Positions 37,655-50,570 of a stretch of 64,000 nucleotides of DNA are shown one piece after another. Positions within the stretch are counted from its first letter, which is position 1; every line of letters starts with the position of its first letter. The notes under the pieces are model-generated. The model ran no database searches. It was not told the DNA's origin and saw nothing but the letters and a program-made list of their open reading frames with translations. The DNA is from Archilochus colubris. Lineage: Eukaryota; Chordata; Aves; Apodiformes; Trochilidae. The stretch covers positions 96,607,115-96,671,114 of the forward strand of contig CM041085.1 in assembly GCA_023079485.1 (NCBI GenBank). Reading direction: 5' to 3'. A program made the position numbers and the translations under genes.

Positions 37655-40600
37655 GTGAATGTAAAGAAAAGAGGAGCAATCCTACTGTCAAGCTATCTTC
37701 CCTGAGAGACCTAGGACAGCATAAGAATGTGATATCTTATCACATTGTCATATAATAGACAACTTGTACCATTTAACTTGATGCTCTTTAGGGCCTTTTC
37801 CAAACTGAATTGTTCTCTGAATCAATGAAATTATTTTTTTTTAAATCTAGTCACTGATAAAGTTTAAATATGTGTTAATATATTTAGAAAAAGTGGAGAG
37901 ATGGAGTTTGGAAACCTGTTTGTCAGGAAAACTTATCAATATCTGTAGCAGCCTAATTAATATATTATGTAGGATTGTTCTTGTAACTAAAATAATTTTT
38001 TTAATATTCCAGGACACAAATAAAAATGAACCTGAGCAACTGAAACCATTACATGCTTCATATCATACATTCCACAAGATGCATCATTGAAGTCAATATA
38101 AATTGCTTACGTTGAATTAAAAACCAAAACCGAACCAAAACAAAAAACCACTAAAACCAAACAGCGAACAACTTATCCTAAGATACCAGAAAGTTAGTTT
38201 TCCTTTCATATACCTGACTCAAATCAAAAGAAAGTTCTGTGGAAATGGAGATATACTTGGATTGCTTGTGTTAACACAATAGGCATCATGCTGAATGGTG
38301 AACAGCATCCTATAAATGCTCAGATGCTCTCTTTCTTCACCATACATATGGAAACCCCATAAGAATTTGAAAGAGTTTCTGGACAGTTTATAAAAATTCA
38401 AAGGAGACCATCAAGAGCAACTCAGATGCCAGCAGCTGTATGTTTTTGGCAATAAACAAAGCAAGTACCTTGTTTTATAGAGATGGACATGATGATAAGT
38501 GTAACATCTTCCAGATTTTTCTGTAATTTTACTTGCTAACTTTAAAAAGTGTATAAACACTCAAATACAACCCATGCAGTCTCTGCTAGGTTGATGTAAA
38601 AGGTTACTTACATATCTGCCTATTTTCATATGCACAAGTCCTACATTAATCCAGACACAGAATGATTGCATGACTTGGAAAGCCTTGCATGACATATAGA
38701 AAGATTTCAGAATGCAGAAATACAGTTTTGCTTGAGGGCTTTCATGTGATTTATCTGTTTTTTTTTTTCTGAGTCCTGATAATATACAGTTTTAGTAGGT
38801 GGGAGCCAATGCTTTTGATTTGAGAATATATGCTAAGCAATTTACTGTCTGATGAGATGGGATGCTATGCTGAGTAATTAAGACCACAAAATTGTAATAC
38901 TTTCATAAAGAATATTCTAGCATATTCCCAAGAGCTCCTTTGGATTTTCCTTCCACATCTGTATGTTGTTTTTCTGCTAGTATCTCCCTTTGTGTAGCTA
39001 CTTTGCAAAACAAAGGAACCACTGACCTTCAGAAGCAACACACAGTAAAAACTTTAATTGCTAAATACTGTCTGGGTCTGAAAAATGTTTAGCATTCCCA
39101 CACTTACAGTGGAAGTGCTTTTGAGCTCTTATATCAGTGAATCCTTATGAACCAGCCACAACACTTTCTGCAGGAGAGAGGAGCAAGAGAAAAAATGTTA
39201 TGAGTCATTTTGATCATTATTTGTATGAAATATGAAACTGCATTGCTCACAGATGAGAAGAAGTGAGAAATAACTTTTCTCTAACTTCTCATGTGGGTTT
39301 CTTCCAAAGGGGTCCCTTTCTTTTCCACATAAATTGATTCAACAGTGGAAACACCATTTTGACTGAGCAACTCCTAACTATTTATCTAAATCATGGATTT
39401 TAGTTAAAATCACACACATGAAGCGCTGTTTGGAATCAGTTGCAAATTAAGTATTTCAGAGTCTCTACCTCCAGATTAAACTCATTAATGGTCTAAAATT
39501 AAACGACTACTCTCTTCAATTGGAGGGCATGTTAGGTTTCAGAATGTGGATGCAGGAGTTAAGTCCCCATTGGGGCTCTGTATGGCTTTCTTTTATGACA
39601 GGCTATGTTGTGCACAATGATCTATTTTGCTACACTTCTACGCAGCCAAAGACCCTTTTAATTTCAGTATCTCCAAAAGTTGTCTGCTTTTTCTTTCTCA
39701 TTTCATTTAAGAAACATTTTCATTGCACAGTTAATTACCTCACAGCTCAGTCCCTTCTGTATCTGCACTTATTACTGCACCTGGAAGGTAAATCTATGGA
39801 AAGCCCTGGGATTTGAGCTGTTTGAAGTAATCTGTGAATCCAAAGCTGGGCTGGGAAGCACCACTACCTTTGGTTTTGATTTGATCAGGGAATTCAGATC
39901 TCACCATAGTTAAACTATCTTCATTCTGCTTAATTCCAAGGTGACACTGAGCTAGCATGGAAATCTTACTGACTTGCATACAGTATCTAAAAGATTGTGA
40001 AATAATTCATCAGTCCTATTCAACACTGGCATAAGAATCATAAATGGAATTCCTTTTTAAAAACAAACCATGTAGTTAAACATTGGTTATGTTTTTCTCG
40101 TCACTAAAGTAGGATTTCTGGGAGTTATATTACTGCTTCCTCCTCTCATATTAATCCCCCAGTCAATGACACCTGTTGTGGCAGCTTTTAGTTAGAATCT
40201 GTCAGTGGGAGAGATATTAAATAGTCATTAGAGTGTTATATTATTATAGTGTACATAAAAATTACAGACCATGTGCATATACTTTATGCATTTTCTGATT
40301 GTTAAATACCAAAATGTGTGAAGTTTAATTTTTTTCCCCCTCAATTTATATATCATAACATTTGTACTTTTTCTTTTGTATACAATGGAACTTTTTTCTG
40401 AGGAAGGGGAAATGTTTGTTTTGGTCTTGTAAAGAAATATGTTGAAACACCATGATGAATGTACATATTACTATTTTGCTGTGCTAAGAAAAGATCCAGA
40501 TACTTGAGAACTAATACGACAAGACTTTACTGAATAAGGAAAGGTATATACTGCAGGTCAACTCAAGTATTTAATTTTAAGTACACCACAAATTCCAATA

Positions 40601-42900
40601 TTTCTATTCTACAATATAAAAATAGAAAGAGAGCAAAACAGAATAAAATCATACTAGCAGCTTGTATGTTGGTACACACTTTAACATAATTTGGGGGCAT
40701 TTTTAATAACAGCAACAGCATGAGATGAGTTTTCTGTGAAGAGAAGAAACTTGATTCTTTTAAGAATTATCTTCTCTTTAAAAATAATATTTTAATAAAT
40801 CATATTTTGCAATCCAATTCTTGTTCACTCACCTGTTTAAAAGAAGCCTCTTTTTAGCCTGCATTTTGATATTCATAACTATCATGCCAGTTAAAATCCC
40901 CTGAAAACAAGAAAGATGTTTCATAGTTGCATATATGATCTTGTATAAGATAGAAGTCAAAAAGTTATCATTTGATGACACTGTTACTTAACACTTGAGG
41001 GTCTGACTCTTGCCATTTCAATACAGCTAGGTTTAATAAATGGGTCATCTAAAGGATGGAAACTGGAATAAAAAGTATTATTCCGAAATGAGACAGCTGA
41101 AGGGGAGAACAGGGATGTTATTTGATGCAGAGAATAGGCAGAAGTAGGACTGAAAGTTCTACCCACTCTACAAAAGGCTCTCAGGGTGTGAGCACAGACT
41201 TGATGAGGAGTATTTGTAGTGAGTTTGTTGGTTTTCTCTTGTATCTTTTATGTGTTACCAAACCTAGAGTATATCCAAAGATGATTAGCAGCATGTGAAT
41301 AATTTCTGCATAATTGCTGCACGCAATGGTAGTAAGGTGGCATTCCAAGAGGCTTGAGAGGATCAGAGAGAGCTGGTACTGAGCAAATTTGTAGACAATT
41401 CTCAGCATGACTTAGGGAAAAGTTCCTGGGGCACTTGGGAGTGCTACAGAGGCCACAGACTGAATGCAGCTTGGGCTAATTGGAATTCATTTCACAGAAA
41501 CTACTGAAATGGAAAAACAAATGTCTTCCCTTTGGAATGAATCCTTTGCATTCTGTGTCCAGTGCAAGTTCTGAAATCTTATTCTGAAAACAAAAATAAA
41601 AATTATATTTTTATCAATGCTGACAAGAATAGCAGAGATTTCTGGACTGATCTATCTACACCCTGGCCAAAGGGGAGTCAGCTTAATGGGTACAAAAATC
41701 AGGAGCTGATGACAGAAAAGTTAAAAGGGTGTAATTAAATGAGCAGATTTCTGCAGGACATTTAAACTTGGGCATATTGGTATTTTTCAACATCAAAAAA
41801 CCCCTCACATTTTACATTTTCTTTTTATTAATTGAATCCTTAAATTGCACTCTGCTTTTATGCTTAGTTTTAATTTTATCAGGGGCATGACCAGCTTTGC
41901 ACTGTGAAAAATCTTTGAAGGAATAAAAATACATTTCTTTTCCTTCAGAGATTTAAGAATTTAATGATGAAAACATCATCTAATAGTTGCTAAATTATGT
42001 TACTTGCAGATTTATCTGTATCTGCCCAATGTTGTTTATGGCTTCTCACTTGAGGTGATATTTTTTTGACAGCTGTCTTTTCTACTGCTTGTAAGTATAA
42101 TCATTTACATAAAGTTTCCACCATAGGTCTACTCGTAACATCATACCAGATACTAGGAATTTTGCCCAAACAAGAACTGAAAGTCAGCTTCTTAAGTTTT
42201 TTGGCATTAAAAAACCCAAAAAAATTTATTATTTTTTTTTACTAAAGCATTAGTTGTATGTCTAAGTTTGAATATCTAGTAGCTTAAAGATTGTGTGACT
42301 GTATCTTGAATTCACAATTAATTCTCTGTGATATTGCATTTATAGTAATGTCACATAAATTGTTCCAATCGTTTATTGACTGCTTTCATTGCTTTTAGAG
42401 TGTGCTACACAGGTTAAAGCAAGTGTAGTAATTAGGCAGATGAAACATTCTGGGATTCTGCACTTTATCAGACTGACATTTATCAGTAAAACAGCCCAGT
42501 GCTGCAACTCGTTGAACTGATTTTATCAGCTATTTTATCCATTTCTGCTATGTCAAATTTGGCTCAAAAGTCTAGATCAGAAAGGAAACTTAAATGGAAA
42601 AAACTTTACATATACTTTTCCCAGTGAAATGAGAACATATTTCTTAGTGATACAGTTGGTAACAAGAGCCCAGGATTGGCACTGTTTGCATTTCAGAATA
42701 TTACACTCCAGCTGGCCTTGAATGATCCTGTGGACAGTTTCTAATTGCCACAGGACAACACTTTATAATTATACTTATATATACTTATATATACTGTAAT
42801 ACAATTATATAATTATAATTATATTTTAAACAGTCATAATCAGATCTAGGCCCCAGCAATATTTATTTACGTAGAATTTCAAGCCTGTTAATGACTGTTT
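37655..42900. other. 5.2 kb of AT-rich unique DNA, no gene seen
   Basis: The longest frames are about 70-100 codons and show no domains. An irregular AT-rich low-complexity patch with ACTTATATAT words lies at about 42765-42831. No repeat family is recognised. Confidence 0.55.
42765..42831. repeat. AT-rich low-complexity patch
   Basis: Irregular repeats of ACTTATATAT and TATAATTATA, with almost no G or C. Confidence 0.85.
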
Positions 42901-43515
42901 TCATAGAATCTTAGAATGGTTTAAACTGGAAGGGACTGTAAAGATCATTTAATTCCACTCCCAGCAGGGCCACCTTCCACTAGACCAGGTTGCTCAAAGC
43001 CCCATCCAACCTGATCTTGAACACTTCCAGGGGTGGGGAAATCACAACTTTCCTGGGTAACCTGTTCCAGTGTCCCACCATCTCCACAGTAAGAATTTCT
43101 CCCTAATATTTAATCTCAATCTATCCTCTTTCACCTTAAAACTCTTACCTTTCATCTTGTCACTACACGTCCTTGTATAAAGTCTCTCTTCAGGTTTCCT
43201 GTAGGCCCCTTCAGGTACTGGAAGGGCACTAAGATCTCCACAGGGACTTATCCAGGCTGAACAACCCCAGCTCTCTTATCCTGTTTTCATAGGAGAGGTG
43301 CTGCAGTCCTCTGATCCTCTTTATAGCCATCCTCTGGACTCCAACAGCTCCATGCCTTCCTTACATTAGGGGCTCCAAAACTGGGTACTGTGCTCCAGGT
43401 GAGGTATCATGAGAGTGAAGAGGGAGAACATCACTTAGCTAGACCTGCTATTCACGCTTCTTGTGATACAGACCAAGATATGGTTGGCTGTTTTCATGAT
43501 TTTGAGGCAAGAAAA
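42901..43515 (-). mobile_element. CR1 LINE 3' fragment, about 0.6 kb
   Basis: It begins on the plus strand with TCATAGAATCTTAGAATGG, the inverted CR1 octamer end, followed by AAACTGGAAGGGACTGTAAAGATC. The body carries the usual inverted blocks (CAACCTGATCTTGAACAC, CCTGTTCCAGTGTCCCACCA, GGCTGAACAACCCCAGCTCT, and CTGTGCTCCAGGTGAGG near 43388). It ends near 43515 in a GGTTGGCTGTTTTCATGA stretch. It is 5'-truncated and moderately diverged. Confidence 0.94.
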
Positions 43516-44149
43516 TAACAGATAGCTTTTAGGTACATCCATTACATCAATCTGAAAACACAGTCCTATATCCTACCTCAATTCGTGAACTTAGTTACTA
43601 ATCCTGATTGCTTCTGGTGAGTCAGTTTGAGGGTGTATGTGCTAGTCTGTGCATGTAGTACCTGGTGGCCCTTCTTTCTCCATCATCCACGACAGATCTG
43701 GGAAAGAAGCCACATCCTAAATCAGATGTCTGCAACAGAGACACCTGGAGTGCCAGGGACCCATCTAACACAGAGGCCTCACCAAGGTTACAGATACTGT
43801 ACTGACATGTCACTGCCATAGTAAGGGACACATCTCCTTCATTAGCTTCTCTCACCAGCCATTACCAGCAGTGCGAGTGCTAGGAGAGGAGAGAGAAGAA
43901 AGCTGAAGCCATTACTTAAGCCAATAAATGAAAACTGGAATGATTAATTAGTTCACCTAATGACTCAGTGGTATTAATAGTGCATTCTTGAATACTCTCC
44001 TGGTTGAAATCTAATGTCCTGGTAATGCATTACGTATCAACCTGAGAACATTATTAGGCTCCAATAAAGTAATGACCAACATGACAGAGAATACATCTTA
44101 CCTTACAAAGGAATGAATTCACTTTGGTAGATACTCCCTTTTTATGTTG
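43516..44149. other. unique spacer between CR1 and the ERV-like repeat
   Basis: No gene is seen. Positions 43900-44080 contain dense TAAT/ATTA words (for example GATTAATTAGTT near 43941). This is compatible with a homeodomain-type regulatory element but is not evidence for one. Confidence 0.5.
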
Positions 44150-45620
44150 TTGAGGATTGTGGTGAATGACCCTGGATGGGTGACAGGTGCCCACCAAAGC
44201 CACTCAGTCACTGCCCTCCTTTGCTGGACAGAGGAAAGAAAATATAACAAAAGACTCTTGGGTCAAGGTAAGGACAGGAAGAGATCACTCAGAAATTACA
44301 GTCATGGTCAAAAGATACTTGACTTGGGGAATTACTAATCAAATCAGAGAAGTGTACTGAGAAACCACACCAAATCTTAAAACAACTCTGTACTCCTCCC
44401 TTCTTCCTGGGCTTAACTTACTCCTAAATTCTCTGCCTCCACCTCTGCCTGTGACACAGGCAGATAGGGAATGGAATTTATAGCTCTTTTTTCACACATC
44501 ATTTTCTGCCACGCTGTCCTCCTCAGGGGGAAGACTCCTTACACTCTTCCCCTGGTACAGGGTGGGGTCCCTCCTATGGGAGACAGTCCTCCCACAAACT
44601 TATCTGACATGAGTCCATCCCATAAGCTGCAGTTCTTCATGAACTGCTCCAGCATGGGTGACTTCTATGGGGACACAAGCCCTGACAGCAAATATTTTCC
44701 AGTGTGGGCTCTGTAAGGGATAAGTCTGCAGGGGGTGGTTTCACACCACCATTGTAAGCCCTCAAAAAAATCCTCCCTAGCATTCCAAAAGGACTTCCTG
44801 AGAGGATGGAGAAAGCAGTTGTGGCCTGCCCATGGTCTAAGGCCTGCATATCAACAGAAAAGATCGATGGGTGGAGGAGGAGGTCCACTTCAGCTTCTCA
44901 GAAGTGGTGACTCAATCACACTTATTCATTATGAAAACAGGAAAAAAACCAGACTTTGACTGACGTTTCATTCTTAATCTGATCAAGGGCTATTGGAAGG
45001 TTAAGTTTTCCCTTGGACCATAATATTTTAGTTACTCTCTATGAGAAATCCAGGCCTGAGAGGAGGATTGGATCCAGCTACACTTAGGCTCCTATCCATG
45101 AAAGAGCCTGGAAAATAAGGGAGTTCTGTCCAAATCTTCCTGAGCTGCTTAATCCTGGCCATGTAAGGCTCCTCTCTCCATGGTTCCACTGGTCCTGCTA
45201 GGAGCCTGATACAGCACAGATTTCCCACAGGGCCACAACCTCCTTCAGGCACCCACTTGCTTAAGCATGGGGTTCTCCCTGTCCTGCAGGTGGATATCTG
45301 GGCTAGCATTAACCTCCATGGGCTGCAGTGGGAATAACCTGGAGCCCCTACTTGTCCTCCTTTTTCATTGAACTTCGTAATCATGGAGTTGTTTCTTAGA
45401 TAGTTTCACTCCTCTCTCTTACAGCAATTGCCATTGTACAGGTCCCCACCCCACTCTTCTTAAATAAGTTACCACCACCAATGACTGGCTTGGCTTTGAC
45501 CAGCATCTGGTGTCTCCTGGAGCTGGCTGGAAGTGGCTATGTCAGACACAGGGACTGTGTTTAGCAGCTTCTCAGAGAAGCCATCCCTGTAGGTCCCCTC
45601 TGTTGAAACTTAAACCCAGC
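44150..45620 (+). mobile_element. high-copy avian LTR/ERV-like interspersed repeat
   Basis: The plus strand follows, block by block, a repeat I recognise as common across birds: CCTGGATGGGTGACAGGTGC (44172), AAAATATAACAAAAGACTC, AGATCACTCAGAAATTAC, CACCAAATCTTAAAAC, CTCCCTTCTTCCTGGGC, the TCCTCAGGGGGAAGACTCC block near 44520, then several diverged copies of a CTCCAGCxTGGGTxxC...TGGGG unit (44560-44710 and 45165-45345). A tail follows with TTTCACTCCTCTCTC, CTTCTTAAATAAGTTAC and CAGCTTCTCAGAGAAGCCATCCCTGTAG. It has no long open frame and encodes nothing functional here. Repeat membership is strong. The class (endogenous-retrovirus LTR or internal non-coding part) is my recollection, unverified. 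Ends are approximate. Confidence 0.75.
44719..45161. mobile_element. probable nested insertion within the ERV-like repeat
   Basis: The collinear match to the host repeat breaks after GTGGGCTC (about 44711) and resumes at GGCTCCTCTCTCC (about 45167). The intervening block is flanked by the same 7 bases, TGTAAGG, at 44712-44718 and 45162-45168, which looks like a target-site duplication. The block itself (about 443 bp) has no family signature that I recognise and no poly-A. An alternative is that some members of the host family carry this segment normally. Confidence 0.5.
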
Positions 45621-48600
45621 CCAAGCATTCACAAGTATTGGCTGCCAGGGTGCAGGCTCAAACCCAGACCAGAAGAATGCAGTGTCTATATGTTCTTCAA
45701 GAAAAGCAGGAGGAAAAAAGGTTGTTAATGACAGATCCATGCCATAGCCCATTTTATTTCGAGGTTCTTCTAAAACATCATGAGTCATCTACCTGAACAA
45801 TAAGCGAAGCAACCTAAGAAGTAGAAGGTGCTTTGCCTCAGGCAAGTAGCATGTTCTTAATCTAACCTTTTTCCTGGTTGCTATGGGGAAAATAGACAAC
45901 TAGCTCTAATGCAGGTACTAAAAGAAAGAACAAGAAAGGAAAAGCGTAAAACCCTGCAGCCTATAACTATTTGTCACACTGAGAGAACTGCCTCTTCACA
46001 AGGGGGCTTTAAAATTTGAGATCTTAAGAGAAAATACTGCCTTGCAAACTTGTAATAGTGAATAGTGTAATTCTTTTTTTTTTTTTTCTTTTTTTTTTTT
46101 TTTCTTTCATCCTTCCACCTCATTTGGCTTTTCCAGTTTTATAGGGTGTTTGTGCAGAGCAATTTGTGTTTGCCACACAAATAGTTTGGGGGGTGCTAAT
46201 TGCAAAGTGAACACTTTGATGTGTATTGGAACATAATTGAAAAACAAAATTCTATGTGCCAAAACAAGAAAGTAAAGCTGAAGAATTGAGATGTTCATGT
46301 TTATATTATCTTTTTTCTCTAAGCTGGTCTTTCCTCACCTTGTCTTGCCTTTCCAGATGTACTAGCTTTTGCAATTGCTACAGGGCTTTATTTTTATTTT
46401 CAGATTTATGATAAACCCGCAGCAAATAGGCTTCAGAGACACAAGTTCATGCATTGCATAATCCCACATTTTCAGCAGTGATAAGAATTGTCAGTACCTT
46501 TCTCCCACTCAAAGCACCAAATTTAGAATGTGACTATTACATAGAGGAAGTCACTTTATTCCCATTTTACAGATTTGATGCTACTACACCCTTTTGATTG
46601 TCTACATATTTTCTGTTTATTTATTTCAGAGACTGAATTGTCAGGCAGCATTATCACATGGATGTTCTCTCTCTTCTGCCATCTAATTTGAGATTCTTAA
46701 AGAAAATGGTTAAAATATACATATTTAATTAAAGATCTGAGAAAGGTGGGCAACAATGGGTTGTTGTGAGTTCTGGATGATGTGAACAAGTACCCAACAG
46801 GGAATTTGCATACTAGAATATCTAATTAAATAGTGCTATAAATGAAACATACTGCAATGCGCTGAAGAAAGAATAACCAATGCTTTACATATAAACTCAG
46901 ATTTTAGAAGACTTCAGATAACTTAGGTAATTGTAATTCTAAAAGGCATATAAACCTCATGGCAAAATACAGCTGAAAACCCATTTCAAAGAAATGAGAA
47001 GAGTATTCTGAAACTTATCTAGCCAGCTGTCTACTGTACCCACGGTGTTATATGTGAGGATAACTTGTAAACTTTCTTAATCAGAATTTATGTGGCATTG
47101 AGATGTACTGTAAGGCATTTAGTATTAAAGGTGGCTTGTTCTTATTTTTCAAAAATAAAAGATTTTTCAAATATTTCATGGTTTGTACAGCAGAACATAA
47201 CCAGAGTTACATATTTTATAATACCCTATATATTATATAATACATATAACCAGAAATTTTCTGGCACTCTGTCACCTATCATAAAAAAGATTCTGATCCT
47301 ATTTCCAATAATGTCTCCCTTTTTTATATTTTGAGGTGATGGGGAAATGGAACAACTATTTTTTATTGTTACGATTGAGTATTTATCAAAATCTGAATAT
47401 TTTTAAGAAATTGGAGCACTTGGGAATAACAGTCATGTCCTTCTTCCTTCAGGCAGGATCCCTTTGCAAGGAACTGCTAACGTAAGTTGAAAACCTTTTT
47501 TCAACTCTTTGTTGCTGATCATGTTTTGCTATGATTTCCCTAACAAACAGGTCATAGGTACTGTCAGTCTAATTGTCTCTCTTACTCTTCTAGTGGTTTT
47601 AGAGTGAGGATCTGAAACTAATATTTTTTTTATCATTATAGAACTCTAGGTTCACCTGAGTTCTGTGAACTCAGCTGAAAAGCTATCTGCTTGCTGACAT
47701 AAGTTTCTGTTACTTGCCTTTCCCTCTTTCCCTTCTTACCTTCTCTGTTTCATCCTGTGCTTTTGTTCATCACCACTTAACTTTTCCAAGTTTCTTGTAG
47801 ATGAACATCTCACCATGAATGATATACTTCTGCGAAATTCTGAGTAAGAGATATGAAGCTCATGTGCCTACAGAAGTTTTCTAAAGTGATAGTTTTTGAC
47901 AAGTAGTCTGTCAGCAGTAACTTGTAGAGGTACATTTGTACCAACACGCAATTTCAACCATTTTGTAGTAAACTAAAGAGTAAACAAACATAATAGGAAG
48001 GTTGTGCTTGCTCAGGTGCACTAGCATGCACTTTTTTCCCTAAATAAGAAAATAAATTTATAAGATAGATTAGATTGATTGATTAGATAGATGGATAGAC
48101 AGAGAGATATGGTGGGTTTTGGCCAGGAAAACTAGCCACAGTTCATTGCTGTGTGTCAATGGTGCTAAACAGGACTATTTTCCTGTGTGCATGCAGTATT
48201 TTCCTTGTTTCTCCTGAATTTCATAATGAAACATATTCAAATGGAGACAACAGAAAGGAACTCAGATTATTAAGCTTATTCATTGAGAAATTAAAATTCA
48301 CTTATCAGATTTCTCGAGATTTGTTTTCACCCTGGATTAATTTTGCAGGTAGGATAATTCAAGACAACTGAAAGCTACACAATCAAAATATTCTTCTGCT
48401 GCATAATTCAAAAAGAGCTTTCTTACTAAATGTCCATAACACAAGACTATTGCAAAATATCAGAAAGCAAGGTTAGGAGTTATGAAAAGTATACTAATAT
48501 CACAAGAAATATAAATACCTTCTGAGTGATGCAATTGTAACATATACTGAAATTTAGGTTCTTGGGTTTATTCTATTTTTTGTGGCAAGATTACAGCCTG

Positions 48601-48634
48601 AAATGTAATTATTTATTTTTATTGTATAATAAAT

Positions 48635-48635
<1 letters not shown>
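45621..48635. other. unique DNA, no gene seen
   Basis: The first 100-150 bp may still belong to the 3' part of the ERV-like repeat, but its end could not be fixed. The stretch also holds the T-tract at 46074-46103 and imperfect GAT/TAGA words near 48060-48110. No coding frame with recognisable features. Confidence 0.55.
46074..46103. repeat. T-rich tract (two T runs of 14 and 15)
   Basis: Two long T runs are separated by a single C. Read on the minus strand this could be a retroposed poly-A tail, but no parent transcript or SINE body was recognised on the adjacent right side. Confidence 0.95.

Positions 48636-48680
<45 letters not shown>
48636..48680. repeat. (GAT)15 trinucleotide microsatellite
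   Basis: Fifteen uninterrupted GAT units. Purity at this length usually means high mutability and makes it a good polymorphic marker. It lies in no recognised gene. Confidence 0.98.
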
Positions 48681-48681
<1 letters not shown>

Positions 48682-50489
48682 TGTTTGAGATCTGGAGGCT
48701 TACAAGCACAGGCACTCATTACCTAGATCATATTACTTTCCTAATATAGTATTTCTGCAGTGATTAGTGTTACCTGCATAAGATCCCAAACTCTTAATCA
48801 TTGCTTGGTAAGTCACAAAAATCTTACTTAGATCTGCTTCATGGATGAAACTTCTGGAGGTGAGATATGACTTTTCAATCCTTGCTAAAAAAACAAGCAA
48901 ACAAACAAAAAAATCCCACAAAACAAAATCTTCTAGACTGTCTTTTCTATCCTTAATATTCCTTTTACTGTAGGCAGAACTGTCTTGTTAAAAATTGTGC
49001 AACTACCAGGATTATATATAAACTTTCATCCACTTTTCACATAATTGTGGTGGTATAAACATCTAGCTTAACACTGGGGAAAGATAAAGATTTTATAGTG
49101 TCTTGCATAATGATTTAAATTATAGTCCTGACTTGGAAGCATCTTGGATATCAATTACTGGGGCTCAGGCAATAATCAGAAATAAGCTTATTGTACTTTT
49201 CCACTGAGGATCAGGTCTTGGATGGCATAATTCCTGCTGGTGTCTACATAAAGTAACTTTGCTTTGATAATACAAAAATTTCAAAAAGTGAACACAGAAC
49301 AAATGTATGAATTTTTAACTGAACAGCAGTTTGAGCTTCTCTTTACTCCTTATTCATCTAAGCTTTCCCAGGCTTTTAATCCCCAAAGAGCTAAGAAGTT
49401 CAATTAAAGTCTAAATTACAGGTCTTGGCAAAAGAGCCGTATTGATTCCACTCCAGAAAACAACTCCTTATTTCCAGCAGTGACAGATGACAAGTTTTGT
49501 GAAAACAAAAAATAAAGGCTAAATAAATAAATAAACAAATAAAATTGTGATTATTTAATCTCTTATCTGAAAAAATACAAAGAATATTCTTCCATTAGTC
49601 ACTCTTGAGGCATGTCTGGGATGGATTCACGGTGCAGGAATCTATATAAAGTATATTCTAGATAAAATTGCCTAAGACAATAATGCTGTATTAGATGCCT
49701 TAAGGCCTCTTTCCTGGCTTCTATCTGCCTCTCTAATGGAGTGAAGATCCCTTGAGAGTCTTTAGTGAAATCTCTGAGCCACTGGTGGTGTCTCTTGTAA
49801 CACTGTGCATATCAAATAGCACTGGATACCTATTAACCTAACTGGACTGAGCTCTAATGTAATTTTAAGTCCTTGCAGGGTGTCCAGACTGACCTCTCTC
49901 TACAACTTCCAGAAGTCTTCAGGTCTCACTGACATCTGTGTCACATCTTTGAATGAAATTCAGTTGTTTTCAGTATCTTGGTTAATTTCATGCAAGTATA
50001 TACCACCGAAGACCACTGATGCATGAGCCAAAATGAGTGAGATGAGGCCCCTAATTAATGTCTCAGGTTTTAAAATGATTAATGATAATTTGATGTCTAG
50101 TCACTTTTAGACACACAAATTTAAATGTCTCCTGAAAGAATTTAATCCCTGTGTTACACTCTCCAGGCTTCAAAATGAAGCAATATTGTAGGAAGATAAA
50201 AGTTGATATTGTTAAAGCTAATCTAATAGCCCTTAATGGAGCTATGCAAAGCGGTAAACCACTTTGCCTGGTATCTGTAATGCATCTGGCTGGGACTTCA
50301 CATTCATTTGCTCCTTAGCAGTCCATATGGTGTTGCGGTTTTGATTTGGGACTAAAACAATGTTGACAACATACCAGCATTTCAGCTATTGCTCAGCAGT
50401 ATTTATAGAGTTTCAATAGTGTAGTTGGAAGTAGTTCTAAGTTGTCACAAGGAGGACAGTGAGCCTAAGCTGACCAAATGGATATTCTA
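48681..50489. other. unique DNA, possible conserved regulatory sequence near 49980-50400
   Basis: No gene is seen. AAAT/AAAC low complexity lies at about 49520-49545. The 49980-50400 part is free of recognised repeats and carries clustered TAAT, ATGCAAA and ATTAATG words, plus a short near-perfect stem (GCAAAGCGGT / ACCACTTTGC near 50246-50267). This is suggestive only. Confidence 0.45.
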
Positions 50490-50570
50490 TTCCATTCCAT
50501 TCCATTCCATTCCATTCCATTCCATTCCATTCCACTCTGTTATTCTGTTCCATTCCATTCTGTTCCACTC
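50490..50570. repeat. (TTCCA)n pentanucleotide repeat
   Basis: About eight perfect TCCAT units (50491-50530) are followed by a degenerate tail with TTCTG and TTCCAC variants to about 50570. The change from pure to degenerate suggests slippage extending one end of an older tract. Confidence 0.97.

Noticed and set aside
46074..46103. T-tract considered as an antisense poly-A tail
   Set aside because: The adjacent sequence to the right shows no retroposed gene or SINE that I can recognise.
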